A stretch of DNA of 64,000 nt, taken from NCBI RefSeq assembly GCF_027111315.2, contig NZ_CP114289.2, forward strand, positions 3,534,001 through 3,598,000. The letters are read 5' to 3'. Under the pieces are notes generated by a model. The model worked only from the letters and a program-made list of their open reading frames with translations, made no database searches and was not told the origin of the DNA. Shown piece by piece: positions 9,900-19,574 of the stretch; positions within the stretch are counted from its first letter, which is position 1, and every line of letters begins with the position of its first letter. The DNA is from Flavobacterium limnophilum (lineage in GTDB: Bacteria > Bacteroidota > Bacteroidia > Flavobacteriales > Flavobacteriaceae). Both the position numbers and the translations under genes were made by a program.

Positions 9900-10253
9900 T
9901 TAACGATATTTATTCCGGAACCAAACTTTTTGCCACTCTCTTTTTAAAATCAAAAAAGCAACTTCTTCGGCAAGAATGACTAAATCCGAGCCGTCGAGTT
10001 TTTTTATTTGGTCTTCCGAAACGTCTATTATGTAAAGTAGATTCAAATATTCGGCAAATTTGTATTGAATCAATCGATAGATTTTTTCGTGCAACTGGAT
10101 TTTCAATTCCTGGGGCAAAATACTCATTGGAAAATCGATTCCTTCGTTGGCCAGATTGAAATCCTTGTTGATTTGTTCGATTAATTTCAAGTACAAAGCT
10201 TCCTTTTCGGCTTCTTCAAACAACAAATCGGTATTTAGTGGGGCAACATACAT
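9900..10253 (-). CDS. Conserved hypothetical protein (117 aa)
   Basis: I do not recognise a named domain. It is an acidic, mostly alpha-helical soluble protein without signal peptide or membrane helix, rich in Leu/Ile/Glu, ending in a basic tail (KREWQKVWFRNKYR). It is last in a minus-strand row after the polyprenyl synthase and a membrane protein, 14 bases from the latter, and so is probably co-transcribed. The compact reading frame and close packing argue that it is real. Confidence 0.6.
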   Translation of the reverse strand: MYVAPLNTDLLFEEAEKEALYLKLIEQINKDFNLANEGIDFPMSILPQELKIQLHEKIYRLIQYKFAEYLNLLYIIDVSEDQIKKLDGSDLVILAEEVAFLILKREWQKVWFRNKYR

Positions 10254-10267
10254 AGGATTTACGGGTT

Positions 10268-11017
10268 TTATTCCTCGATGACAGGACTAATCGATGTGGT
10301 TTTATTTTTCCAAATTTCGACAATTTTTACCAAAAGCACATCGCCTCCGGCATAGAAAAAAACGGCTCCCATTGGCGGATTGACGGCCGGAATTAATCCG
10401 AACGTTTTTGGAATCCATTTCCAACACTGGAAATAGGTTCCCGCCAATTCAATAAATATGACACAAAGAGCAATGAAATAGTACAAGTTTTGCCATTTTT
10501 TTCGCTTTAAAAGCAAAAAGAAGCAAACGCCAAAAATCAATGAAAAAACATCATTAAGGAAAATTCCAACAGAGAGAAACAACAGTAAAAACCCAATGGC
10601 AAAATATTTTCTCAACAATTTGTCATTCCTGACCGCCCATTCTGTATGGGCCAAAACATAACCCGAAGCATAAACAATGGCGTGCCCAAAAGGAACATAC
10701 AACGGAATGACGGTCGTTCTATAATTGTACATCCCCAATAAAGTGCAGAAGATCAATTCCCCTATGTAGGACAACAAAACCATTGTGACCATCAATTTCC
10801 TGAGATAAGCATCGGAAAACCAAAAGAAAAATGAGAAATAAACAATCGCCAAAATGTTGGTAATTTGTCTTGCGTCAAAATAAGTTGTAGCGAAATAGAC
10901 ACTGTCAATTCCTAAAGCCAAAAGGGTAAAAAAAGGAAAGCATAAGGCGAAAAACAATTGCTTTTGGGTATTTTGGTTTCTGTCGGAAAAGAAAATAGCG
11001 TTTATTATGGCGTTCAT
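10268..11017 (-). CDS. Integral membrane protein of unknown function
   Basis: A 249-residue protein with about seven hydrophobic helices (FFALCFPFFTLLALGI, ILAIVYFSFFFWF, VTMVLLSYIGELIFC and others), with basic residues in the short cytoplasmic loops. It has no catalytic motif I can name. It lies nine bases downstream of the polyprenyl synthase stop, so the two genes probably form an operon. A link to isoprenoid or lipid metabolism would be inference from position only. Confidence 0.65.
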   Translation of the reverse strand: MNAIINAIFFSDRNQNTQKQLFFALCFPFFTLLALGIDSVYFATTYFDARQITNILAIVYFSFFFWFSDAYLRKLMVTMVLLSYIGELIFCTLLGMYNYRTTVIPLYVPFGHAIVYASGYVLAHTEWAVRNDKLLRKYFAIGFLLLFLSVGIFLNDVFSLIFGVCFFLLLKRKKWQNLYYFIALCVIFIELAGTYFQCWKWIPKTFGLIPAVNPPMGAVFFYAGGDVLLVKIVEIWKNKTTSISPVIEE

Positions 11018-11026
11018 AAAACTGTT

Positions 11027-12001
11027 TTAAACCTTTCTTTCCATCAAGTTTTCGCCAAAAGATTTCAATATCGCTTTTTTGTCATCGGAAATTTTCATCT
11101 GTTCCAAAATTTCAAATGCCTCCAATGTATATTCTTCAATGGCTTTTTGGGTGGCTTTTGAAGCTCCCGTTGCATTGAAAATTTCTTTTACGGCGGCTAT
11201 TTTATCAGTGTTGTCATCCAATTTGGTTGAAAACAACTGCAACAATTGCTCTTTTTCGGCTGGTTTTGAAAACTCCAGGGCTTTCAGGTACAAATAAGTT
11301 TTCTTGTTTTCTATGATATCGCCGCCCACTTGTTTTCCGAAGGTTTCGGGATTGCCAAAAGCATCCAGATAATCGTCCTGCAACTGGAACGCCAGACCTA
11401 AATTAAGGCCGAAATCATAGATTAAACTTCTATTTTCTTTGGAAGAACGAGCCACAATCGCACCCATTTTCATTGCTGCGGCAACGAGAACGGCTGTTTT
11501 GTATTCGATCATTTTCAAATATTCGGGAATCGTGACATCGTTTCGGGTTTCGAAATCGACGTCATATTGTTGTCCTTCGCAAACTTCGAGAGCCGTTTTG
11601 CTGAACAATTTGGCCAGTTTTCGGAAGGTTTCGGGTTGGTAATTTTCGAAATATTGGTAGGCCAAAATCAACATGGCATCGCCTGAGAGAATTCCGGTGT
11701 TGACGTTCCATTTTTCGTGAACGGTAACCTTACCTCTTCGCAAAGGCGCATCGTCCATAATGTCGTCATGCACCAAGGAAAAATTATGAAAAACCTCGAC
11801 TGCCATTGCTGCCGGCAAAGCCAATTTATAATCAATATCAAAAATATCGGCGGTCAACAAGGTCAAAACCGGACGCATTCTTTTGCCGCCCAACTGCAAA
11901 ATGTAATCTATGGGTTGGTAGAGATTTTTGGGTTCTTTGTCAATATTTTGACTTTTCAAATAAATTAAAAATTGTTCTTGATATTCGGAAATGGGAAGCA
12001 T
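11027..12001 (-). CDS. Polyprenyl (trans-isoprenyl) diphosphate synthase
   Basis: A 324-residue enzyme that condenses isopentenyl diphosphate with allylic diphosphates to make the polyprenyl chains of quinones or carrier lipids. Both Asp-rich motifs are present: the first in LVHDDIMDDAPLRRG, the second in AFQLQDDYLDAFG. KRMRPVL near residue 55 binds diphosphate. I chose the ATG at 12001 (MLPISEYQEQF); the frame runs 20 codons further upstream, but that extension is not family-like. Product chain length cannot be read reliably. It heads a three-gene minus-strand row. Confidence 0.9.
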   Translation of the reverse strand: MLPISEYQEQFLIYLKSQNIDKEPKNLYQPIDYILQLGGKRMRPVLTLLTADIFDIDYKLALPAAMAVEVFHNFSLVHDDIMDDAPLRRGKVTVHEKWNVNTGILSGDAMLILAYQYFENYQPETFRKLAKLFSKTALEVCEGQQYDVDFETRNDVTIPEYLKMIEYKTAVLVAAAMKMGAIVARSSKENRSLIYDFGLNLGLAFQLQDDYLDAFGNPETFGKQVGGDIIENKKTYLYLKALEFSKPAEKEQLLQLFSTKLDDNTDKIAAVKEIFNATGASKATQKAIEEYTLEAFEILEQMKISDDKKAILKSFGENLMERKV

Positions 12002-12094
12002 TACTAATTTTTTAAAGGTTCTGATTTTAAAGAGTACAAAGTAACTTAAAAAACCTGACACTTTAAATCCGGAAAAAATATTTTAAAAATACTT

Positions 12095-12124
12095 TGGAAA
12101 CTATTTTGGTATTCAAAGTTTCCA
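12095..12124 (+). promoter_or_regulatory. TetR-type operator, site 1 (yceI promoter)
   Basis: Inverted repeat TGGAAACT (12095-12102), 14-base spacer, AGTTTCCA (12117-12124). Four bases after the start of the following gap comes the -7 element TATATTTG (12128-12135). A -33-like TTG at 12106-12108 sits inside the spacer, 19 bases from the -7 box. The same 30-base layout occurs at 12740-12769, upstream of the TetR gene. Confidence 0.8.
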
Positions 12125-12189
12125 TTCTATATTTGCACCAGAAATTAAAAACCTAAAAAGCCTTTTTACCTCATAAAATCAAACCAACC

Positions 12190-12705
12190 ATGGCAACTAA
12201 ATGGACTATTGACTCAGACCAATCGGATGTGTTAATCCAAATGAAAGATTCGACAATTACTTATTTGGGTGGCGAAACCAATCATTTTGACGGTTTTGTT
12301 TCCCTTGATGAAGACGAAATTGAAGATGCATCGGTAGAATTTTCATTGGACAGCAAAACTTTTTCATCCAAAAAAAGAGATGCGGCATTGCAAAACAAAA
12401 ACAATGCTGAATCGACCAAAAAACCACTTATTCGATTCAAATCGACTTCGTTTCAAAAAATCAAGAACAACATCAATTTCTTGAAAGGCTATTTGACCAT
12501 AAAAGATGTTACGAAAATGGTCGAACTTGATGCGGAATTCATCGGAATCAACAATTACAATGGCTCTAAAAAAGCGGCTTTCGAAATAAAAGGCGACATC
12601 AACCGAAATGATTTTGGATTGGACAAAAATTTCAACAATTCGAAAGAAAAATTTGGATTGGGGAAAAACCTGAAACTAGTCGCCAATCTGGAATTTTCGA
12701 TTTAA
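12190..12705 (+). CDS. YceI-like family protein
   Basis: A 171-residue lipocalin-like YceI protein. Family members bind isoprenoid-type lipids in a beta-barrel pocket. Seen here: WTIDSDQSDVLIQMKDS at the N-terminus, GYLTIKDVTKMVELDAEF and the terminal KLVANLEFSI, all typical of the family. There is no signal peptide, so this is a cytoplasmic version. Its promoter carries the same inverted repeat as the efflux operon that follows, so the TetR regulator at 12824 probably controls it. The physiological ligand is unknown. Confidence 0.85.
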   Translation: MATKWTIDSDQSDVLIQMKDSTITYLGGETNHFDGFVSLDEDEIEDASVEFSLDSKTFSSKKRDAALQNKNNAESTKKPLIRFKSTSFQKIKNNINFLKGYLTIKDVTKMVELDAEFIGINNYNGSKKAAFEIKGDINRNDFGLDKNFNNSKEKFGLGKNLKLVANLEFSI

Positions 12706-12739
12706 TTATTTGACGAAAGTTAAATTATCGTCATCTTTT

Positions 12740-12769
12740 TGGAAACTTGATTCACATTAAAAGTTTCCA
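12740..12769 (+). promoter_or_regulatory. TetR-type operator, site 2 (efflux operon promoter)
   Basis: Inverted repeat TGGAAACT (12740-12747), 14-base spacer, AGTTTCCA (12762-12769), then TACATTTG (12773-12780) as the -7 element. Arm sequence, spacer length and distance to the -7 box are identical to site 1 upstream of the YceI gene. This is the likely autoregulatory site. Confidence 0.8.
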
Positions 12770-12823
12770 ATATACATTTGAATTTAAAAAAGTAAAAAGT
12801 CTGAAACGATTTCAGCAAAAACA

Positions 12824-13420
12824 ATGAAAGATAAAATTATAGCAAAAGCAACCGATTTGTTCTTGAAACTGGGCTTTAAGAGTGTCACCATGGATGATAT
12901 TGCCGGCGAAATGTGCATTTCCAAGAAAACCATTTACAAATATTTTTGCAACAAGGAAATTCTTATTCAAGAATCAACATCAATGGTCCACAAAGAAGTA
13001 CATCAAATCATTGACGGTATTGTAGCCAAAAACCATAATGCCATCGAGGAAAATTTCGAGATTCGAAAAATGTTCAAAGAAATGTTTAAAGCGGGTGACA
13101 CCTCTCCGGTTTATCAATTAAAAAAACATTATCCCGAAATTTATAATGCGGTAATGGCTCGAGAAATAACGGAATGTAATATCGTCTTTAAACAAAACAT
13201 CGAAAAAGGAATTCAACAAGGATTGTACCGGAAAAACACACCTGTAGATGCTTATGTAGAATTTTATTACACCTTGATTTTCAGCATTAATGGAAATATT
13301 AGTTCTGAAATTGAAGCACATTTACTAGAATTACAAGCCTTGGAATACCATACCAGGGCAATGGCAACTCCAGAAGGAATCATCGAACTAGAAAAACAAT
13401 TAAACAACTATCATCTATAA
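12824..13420 (+). CDS. TetR/AcrR family transcriptional regulator
   Basis: A 198-residue regulator. The N-terminal helix-turn-helix (about 1-48) shows the family pattern: KIIAKATDLFLKLGFKSVTMDDIA, then ISKKTIYKYFCNKEIL. The C-terminal ligand domain is variable. It is first of a row tetR-tolC-MFP-RND; the gap to the TolC gene is three bases. Its promoter overlaps a palindrome also found at the YceI gene, so repression of both units, relieved by a pump substrate, is the likely logic. Confidence 0.9.
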   Translation: MKDKIIAKATDLFLKLGFKSVTMDDIAGEMCISKKTIYKYFCNKEILIQESTSMVHKEVHQIIDGIVAKNHNAIEENFEIRKMFKEMFKAGDTSPVYQLKKHYPEIYNAVMAREITECNIVFKQNIEKGIQQGLYRKNTPVDAYVEFYYTLIFSINGNISSEIEAHLLELQALEYHTRAMATPEGIIELEKQLNNYHL

Positions 13421-13423
13421 TCA

Positions 13424-14761
13424 ATGAAAAAACTATTTTTAATTCCCATATTCGTTTTTGCCCTGACGGCAAAAGCGCAAGAACAGAAAAAATATAATTA
13501 TAGCTTGGAGCAAGCCATTGCCCACGCCATGACCAATAATTATTCGGCCATAAATGCCGGAAGAGACATTGACGCTTCCAAAGAAAAAAAATGGGAAACT
13601 ACCGCAGCGGGTTTGCCACAAATCAATGCTGGCGTAGATTATACCAACAACTTCGTTTTGCAAAAATCAGTCGTTCCTGCCGAATTTTTTGGAGGAAACC
13701 CCGGAGAATACGCCGAAGTTGCCTTTGGAACCAAGCACAATATGATAGCACGCGCCACTTTGAGCCAATTAATCTTTGACGGTTCCTATATCGTGGCTTT
13801 GCAGGCTTCGAAAACCTATTTGAAATACTATCAAAATGCCAAACAAAAAACCGACATCGAAATCAAGGAAGCCGTGATTAACTCCTACGGAAATGTGTTG
13901 TTGGCCGAAGAAAGCATTGCCATTCTGGAAAAAAACAAGGCAACCTTGCAGAAAACCTTGTCCGACACTAAAGCAACTTTCACGAATGGTTTGATTGAAG
14001 AAGAAAGCGTGGAGCAACTGGAAATCACGTTAACTTCCATAAATAGTACTTTAAATTACAATAAAAGACTTTCAGACGTGGCCTATAAAATGCTGAAAAT
14101 GACGCTGGGAATGGACATCAACGATGATTTGAAATTAACGGACAAACTAGACAATTTGACTGTTTCCAATTTAGATTTGGCTTTTTCCCAAAACGGATTT
14201 TCGGTTTCAGAAAACGTGAATTATCAAATGGCCATGAATTTTCAAGAGCAAAGAGAATTAGAATTGAAATTGCAAAAAAGCAAAGCCCTGCCGTCCTTAT
14301 CCGCAAACGTAAATTATGGCGCCACCGCTTTCAAGGACGAATTTCAGTTTTTTACCCAAAATCAAAATTGGTTCAATTATTCGAATATGGGTGTCAGTTT
14401 GAATGTGCCAATATTCAGCAGTTTGGCCAGAAGTTCCAGAACCCAACAAGCCAAAATCGCTTTGGATCAAGCCAAAACGCAATTGACGGAAACGGAACAA
14501 AAATTGAAATTGCAATATGCCGCAGCCAAAAGCGATTACGAATTCAGCATCGAAGAATATGCCACGGCAAAATCCAATTTGGCACTTTCGGAAAGAATCG
14601 AGAAAAAGCAACAAATAAAATTCACGGAAGGATTGTCTTCCAGTTTTGATTTTAATGATGCCCAAAGACAATTGTACACTGCCCAACAAAAATACCTGCA
14701 ATCGATGGTGGACGTCATCAACAAAAAAGCAGCCTTGGAAAAAATAATCAACAAACAATAA
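13424..14761 (+). CDS. TolC family outer-membrane efflux channel
   Basis: A 445-residue outer-membrane factor with a signal peptide (MKKLFLIPIFVFALTAKAQ) and two internal repeats of long coiled-coil helices, ending in a family-like repeat (RQLYTAQQKYLQSMVDVINKKAALEKI). It forms the trimeric exit duct of a tripartite pump whose other parts are encoded next. The operon position after the TetR gene and before the MFP and RND genes supports this. Confidence 0.92.
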   Translation: MKKLFLIPIFVFALTAKAQEQKKYNYSLEQAIAHAMTNNYSAINAGRDIDASKEKKWETTAAGLPQINAGVDYTNNFVLQKSVVPAEFFGGNPGEYAEVAFGTKHNMIARATLSQLIFDGSYIVALQASKTYLKYYQNAKQKTDIEIKEAVINSYGNVLLAEESIAILEKNKATLQKTLSDTKATFTNGLIEEESVEQLEITLTSINSTLNYNKRLSDVAYKMLKMTLGMDINDDLKLTDKLDNLTVSNLDLAFSQNGFSVSENVNYQMAMNFQEQRELELKLQKSKALPSLSANVNYGATAFKDEFQFFTQNQNWFNYSNMGVSLNVPIFSSLARSSRTQQAKIALDQAKTQLTETEQKLKLQYAAAKSDYEFSIEEYATAKSNLALSERIEKKQQIKFTEGLSSSFDFNDAQRQLYTAQQKYLQSMVDVINKKAALEKIINKQ

Positions 14762-14784
14762 TCATATATAAACAACTATACCAA

Positions 14785-15924
14785 ATGAAAAAAATAGTCA
14801 TCATCTCCACACTTTCGTTACTCCTTTTCGCTTGCGGGAAGAAAGAAGACAACACCAACATTGACACTTTAATTGCATCAAAAAACGTAAAAGAACTTCA
14901 AGCCAAAAAAGCGTTGATCCAAGCCGATTTATCCAAAATTGACGAAGCTTTGGCAAAATTGGATGTTAAAAAAGAAGAAGCGTTAGTTTCTGTTCTTGCC
15001 GTAAAAGATACCGTTTTCAGCCATTATCTTGAAATTCAAGGTAGCGTGGATACCAAAGAAAACATTTTGGTTCAACCAGAATATCAAGGAACATTGGTTT
15101 CCTTGAACGTAAAAGCAGGACAAAGAGTTTCGAAAGGACAAGTTCTTGGAAAAATTGACGATGCAGGTTTAAGCCAACAAGTGGCTAGTTTAGAAAACCA
15201 ATATGCTTTGGCAAAAACCACTTTCGAGCGTCAAAAAAATCTTTGGAATCAAAAAATTGGTTCCGAAATTCAATATTTGCAAGCACAAACCCAAATGGTT
15301 TCGGCTCAAAGAGGCGTGGCGCAAGCCAAAGCCCAATTGGCAAAAACCATCATAAGAGCACCGTTTACCGGAACAATCGACGAAGTTTTTGTAGAAAAAG
15401 GACAAGTTGTGGCACCAAGCGCCCAAGGATTAATGCGAATCGTGAATTTATCGAACATGTATGTTTCGACATCGGTTCCTGAAACTTATATCGGCAAACT
15501 AAAAGTAGGTACAGAAGTGGATGTTTTATTGACTTCTTTGGGAAAAACCTATAAAGGAAAGGTTCGTCAAATCGGAAATTTCGTGAATCCAAGCAATAGA
15601 AGTTTTGGAATAGAAGTAAGTGTTCCAAACCCGGAAAACTTGTTGCGTCCCAACCAAGTGGCCAATCTTAAAATCACGGATTATATTAACAAAAACACTG
15701 TTGTGGTTCCTACAAACGTAATTCAAGAAGACGGCGAAGGAAACAAATTTGTTTACACCGCAATAAACATAAGCGGAAAAACGGGAACTGCCAAGAAAAT
15801 AATCGTGAAACTGGGACAATCCTCTGACAATGTAACTGAAATTTTAAACGGATTATCTGATAACGACGTGATCGTTACTGAAGGCATGAACACGATTTCT
15901 GACGGAATGAAACTAAATTTCTAA
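14785..15924 (+). CDS. RND efflux periplasmic adaptor (membrane fusion lipoprotein)
   Basis: A 379-residue adaptor. The lipobox LLLFACG predicts a lipoprotein anchored after Cys17. An extra N-terminal coiled coil (residues 30-70) precedes the barrel-sandwich halves (VQPEYQGTLVSLNVKAGQRVSKGQVLGKID and AKTIIRAPFTGTIDEVFVEKGQVV), with the hairpin between them, then the beta-barrel and membrane-proximal domains. It links the RND pump to the TolC channel. It lies 23 bases after the TolC gene and 10 bases before the RND gene. Confidence 0.93.
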   Translation: MKKIVIISTLSLLLFACGKKEDNTNIDTLIASKNVKELQAKKALIQADLSKIDEALAKLDVKKEEALVSVLAVKDTVFSHYLEIQGSVDTKENILVQPEYQGTLVSLNVKAGQRVSKGQVLGKIDDAGLSQQVASLENQYALAKTTFERQKNLWNQKIGSEIQYLQAQTQMVSAQRGVAQAKAQLAKTIIRAPFTGTIDEVFVEKGQVVAPSAQGLMRIVNLSNMYVSTSVPETYIGKLKVGTEVDVLLTSLGKTYKGKVRQIGNFVNPSNRSFGIEVSVPNPENLLRPNQVANLKITDYINKNTVVVPTNVIQEDGEGNKFVYTAINISGKTGTAKKIIVKLGQSSDNVTEILNGLSDNDVIVTEGMNTISDGMKLNF

Positions 15925-15934
15925 ACTAAAAAAG

Positions 15935-18900
15935 ATGCACAGTATAAATCATAAAAAATTCGGCATTTCAAACTGGGCTGTTGACAATCGCGTCACGGTT
16001 TACATCTTGACTGCATTAATTGTAATTACGGGGGTTTACGCCTACATCACTATGCCACGTGAAGATTTCCCGGAAATCATCGAAAACAAAGTATATATTT
16101 CGTCCGTTTTTCCTGGAAATTCAGCCGAAGATGTAGAGAAATTGGTCATCAAGCCATTAGAGAAAGAAATCAAAAATATTAGTGGGGTATCCAAAGTAAC
16201 TTCTAGTTCGTTTCAAGATTACGGAATGATTATCGCCGAGTTTGACGATGATGTCACCATTGATGCCGCCAAAGTAAAAATCAAGGACAAAGTGGACAAT
16301 GCCAAAGCAGAAACCGATTGGCCTAATCTAGACAACGGAAGCAAGGTAGAACCGAATGTTTTTGAATTGAACATTTCAGAAGAAGTGCCTATTTTGAACA
16401 TCAACCTGCAAGGGAATTACACCACGCAACAACTTAAAAAATACGGAGAATTAATCCAGGACGACTTGGAAGAAATCTCGGAAGTGAAAAAAGTGGACAT
16501 TCTGGGTGTGGATGACAAAGAAGTGGAAATTGCCGTTGACATTTTCAAAATGACGGCTGCCCAAGTGACTTTCGACGAAATCCAGAATGCGGTTAAATAC
16601 GAAAACATGACGCTTTCCGGTGGAAACTTGGTTTCTCAAGGTTCCAGAAACAACATTAGAATCGTGGGTGAAATCAAGGACCCGAAAGAGTTGGAGAACA
16701 TCATCGTGAAATCATTTGGAGGAACAGTTTACCTAAAAGACATTGCGGTTGTCAATTTCAAGGAGAAAGAAAAAACGACTTATGCTCGCGAAAAAGGCAA
16801 AGAAGTGGTGATGCTCAGCGTGAAAAAACGTTCGGGACAAAACATGATTTCGGCCATCGAACAGGTGAAAGAACGAATAGCAGAAGCACAAGCTTCCTAT
16901 TTGCCAAAAAACCTGAAAATCGAAATGACAAACGACCAATCTTCACGTGTGGAACACCAGGTGGATGAATTGTCGAACCACATTATTTTCGGGATTATTC
17001 TGGTAATGATCGTGTTGATGTTTACTATGGGACTCAGAAATTCCTTGTTCGTGGGAGCAGCGATTCCATTGTCGATGATGATTGCTTTTGCCATCCTTTC
17101 GGCTTTGGGGTTAACCTTGAACACGATGGTGCTTTTCGGATTGGTAATGGGATTAGGAATGCTGGTCGATGACGGAATTGTGGTGGTCGACAACGTTTTT
17201 GCCAACATGAAAAAAGGAATGGATCGTGTAACGGCTTCCAAAGTGGGTATTGGCGAAATCGCTTGGCCCGTAATTTCATCGACAGCCACTACATTGATGG
17301 CGTTCTTGCCTTTTGCTTTGTGGCCAGGAACCATGGGTAAATTCATGAAGTATTTCCCGATGACTTTGACCGTGACCCTTACCGCTTCGTTATTTGTGGC
17401 GATGGTGGTCAATGCAGCAATGACGGGAGGTTCTATGGATACTGAAGATAGAAATATTTCTAAAAAGAACCTAAAATTCTATACCATCCTGTTTTTGGCC
17501 TTCGGAATATTCTTAGCTTTTATTGGGTCGAAATATACCTATGACAGTAAATTGGTGAGAGGAATTGGACATTTATTGTTGATTGCTACCGGTTTAATGT
17601 GGTTGTACTTCCTTAAATTGTACCAATGGACACAAGATTTCCAGCACAGTTTCTTTCCGAGAATGGAAGAAAAATACAAAGTATTTTTAGCAAAAATCCT
17701 TACTAAAAGGAATTCTTGGATTGCGTTGGTATCCATCATTGGAATGTTGTTTTTCTCCTTTATATTGTTGGGTATTTTCCCGAGAAAAGTATTGTTTTTC
17801 CCGGACAACATCCCGAATCAAGTGATTGCTTACATCGAATATCCGCAAGGAACTTCGATAGAAAAAACCAACAAGGCTACTTTGTTTGTAGAAAATCAAA
17901 TCATTGGAATCTTGCAAAAGTATGTTGACCCAAAAACCGACAAAAACTTCTTGGCCGAAAGTATCGTTTCGCAAGTGGGAATCGGTGCCGGAAATCCAAA
18001 TGTTGATGCGGGTTCCGCTTCGGAAACGCCCTTCAAAGGAAAAGTAACGGTGAGTTTCTCCGAGTACAAATTTCGTCAAGGGATTAATACTTCGGATATT
18101 TTGGAAGAAATTCGTTCGAAAGTAAAAGCCATTGCCGGAGCCATAATTACGGTTGAAAAAGATGCCAACGGACCGCCGGCAGGTTATCCTATCAGTGTGG
18201 AATTGAAAGGAACAGATTATGATTTGATGTTGAAAGAAGCCGACAAAATGATTGCTTTCGTGAATTCGAAAAGCATTCCCGGTATCGAAAAATTGAGCGT
18301 AGACATCAACAGGGACAGTCCTGAACTTGAAGTAAAAGTAGACCGAGTAAATGCAGGAAGCATGGGTGTTTCCACCGGGCAACTGGGTTTTGCCCTACGT
18401 CGTTCGGTTTATGGTCAAGAGATTTCGACTTATAAAGAAGGTGATGACGATTACAACATCGTGATGCGCATGCAAGACGATCAACGCAAGAATGAAAACA
18501 TTCTTTTCAATCAATCGTTGACGTTCAGAAACCAGAATAACGGACAAATTGTTCAAGTTCCTGTTTCCGCCATTTCGCAAACCGAAAAAACAAAGACGTA
18601 CAACCAAATCAAAAGGAAGAACCACAAACGAATAATGACCGTTTATTCGAATGTGTTGACGGGTTACAATGGTGATGAAATTACCAAACAAATCCAAACG
18701 GAACTGAAGAATTACAAATTGCCGAGCGACGTGAGTTATTCCTTTTCTGGAGTACAGGAAGAACAAGGCAAAAACCAAAGTTTCTTGATGTATGCGCTGT
18801 TCTTGGCCTTGGCCGGAATTACCATCATCATTGTATTGCAATTTAATTCGGTTTCGAAAACATTGGTGATTTTATTCACGGTCATCTTGAGTTTTAGTGG

Positions 18901-19417
18901 TGTATTCTATGGTTATGTTATTGCAGGAATGGATTTTGTAATCCTGATGACGATGATGGGAATCATTTCGCTGGCGGGTATCGTGGTGAAAAACGGAATC
19001 GTGTTGATGGATTTCTTCGTCTTGCTATTGGACAAAAAAGTAACCGACAACAAACTGAAAAGCCATGACGACTTAAACTTGGACGAAATTAAAGAAGTCA
19101 TCATCGAATCTGGAAAATCGCGTTTGCGTCCGGTATTGTTGACTGCCTTGACGGCCGTTTTGGGATTGATTCCGTTGGCAATTGGATTGAACTTTGATTT
19201 CTTTACCTTGATCACCGATTTTAATCCACATTTTTTCATGGGTGGAGACAACGTGATTTTCTGGGGACCTTTAGCATGGACCATTATTTTCGGATTGACT
19301 TATGCCACGGTATTGACCTTGGTCATAGTTCCGGTAATGTTCTACTTGGTGAAAAGAACCAAATATTCTTTACGTGACAGAAGATTGGCCAGAGCCGCCA
19401 AAGCTATCGAAATATAA
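15935..19417 (+). CDS. RND family efflux permease (AcrB-like)
   Basis: A 1160-residue inner-membrane proton/drug antiporter with two halves of six membrane helices and two large periplasmic loops. The charged helix LGMLVDDGIVVVDNVFA carries the proton-relay aspartates. PREDFPEI near the N-terminus and AGIVVKNGIVLMDFFV in the second half are RND hallmarks. It is about 100 residues longer than AcrB, with extra hydrophobic segments after about residue 500 (FLAFGIFLAFIG, LLLIATGLMWLYFL). It is last in the tetR-tolC-MFP-RND operon. The substrate is unknown. Confidence 0.93.
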   Translation: MHSINHKKFGISNWAVDNRVTVYILTALIVITGVYAYITMPREDFPEIIENKVYISSVFPGNSAEDVEKLVIKPLEKEIKNISGVSKVTSSSFQDYGMIIAEFDDDVTIDAAKVKIKDKVDNAKAETDWPNLDNGSKVEPNVFELNISEEVPILNINLQGNYTTQQLKKYGELIQDDLEEISEVKKVDILGVDDKEVEIAVDIFKMTAAQVTFDEIQNAVKYENMTLSGGNLVSQGSRNNIRIVGEIKDPKELENIIVKSFGGTVYLKDIAVVNFKEKEKTTYAREKGKEVVMLSVKKRSGQNMISAIEQVKERIAEAQASYLPKNLKIEMTNDQSSRVEHQVDELSNHIIFGIILVMIVLMFTMGLRNSLFVGAAIPLSMMIAFAILSALGLTLNTMVLFGLVMGLGMLVDDGIVVVDNVFANMKKGMDRVTASKVGIGEIAWPVISSTATTLMAFLPFALWPGTMGKFMKYFPMTLTVTLTASLFVAMVVNAAMTGGSMDTEDRNISKKNLKFYTILFLAFGIFLAFIGSKYTYDSKLVRGIGHLLLIATGLMWLYFLKLYQWTQDFQHSFFPRMEEKYKVFLAKILTKRNSWIALVSIIGMLFFSFILLGIFPRKVLFFPDNIPNQVIAYIEYPQGTSIEKTNKATLFVENQIIGILQKYVDPKTDKNFLAESIVSQVGIGAGNPNVDAGSASETPFKGKVTVSFSEYKFRQGINTSDILEEIRSKVKAIAGAIITVEKDANGPPAGYPISVELKGTDYDLMLKEADKMIAFVNSKSIPGIEKLSVDINRDSPELEVKVDRVNAGSMGVSTGQLGFALRRSVYGQEISTYKEGDDDYNIVMRMQDDQRKNENILFNQSLTFRNQNNGQIVQVPVSAISQTEKTKTYNQIKRKNHKRIMTVYSNVLTGYNGDEITKQIQTELKNYKLPSDVSYSFSGVQEEQGKNQSFLMYALFLALAGITIIIVLQFNSVSKTLVILFTVILSFSGVFYGYVIAGMDFVILMTMMGIISLAGIVVKNGIVLMDFFVLLLDKKVTDNKLKSHDDLNLDEIKEVIIESGKSRLRPVLLTALTAVLGLIPLAIGLNFDFFTLITDFNPHFFMGGDNVIFWGPLAWTIIFGLTYATVLTLVIVPVMFYLVKRTKYSLRDRRLARAAKAIEI

Positions 19418-19441
19418 TTTTTTTAGTTTTAATTGAAGAAG

Positions 19442-19474
19442 CCACCCAAGATTTGATTTTGGGTGGTTTTTGTT
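19442..19474 (+). terminator. Rho-independent terminator of the efflux operon
   Basis: CCACCCAA (19442-19449) pairs with TTGGGTGG (19459-19466), followed by a T-rich tract. Confidence 0.85.
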
Positions 19475-19574
19475 TTTTTTTTGCAGACACAACGAAATAA
19501 AAAAATTATAGTACCTTGCCTTTGATTGATTCATTAAAGAACAATTCACTAAAATTAAAGAAACAGAACTCCAT

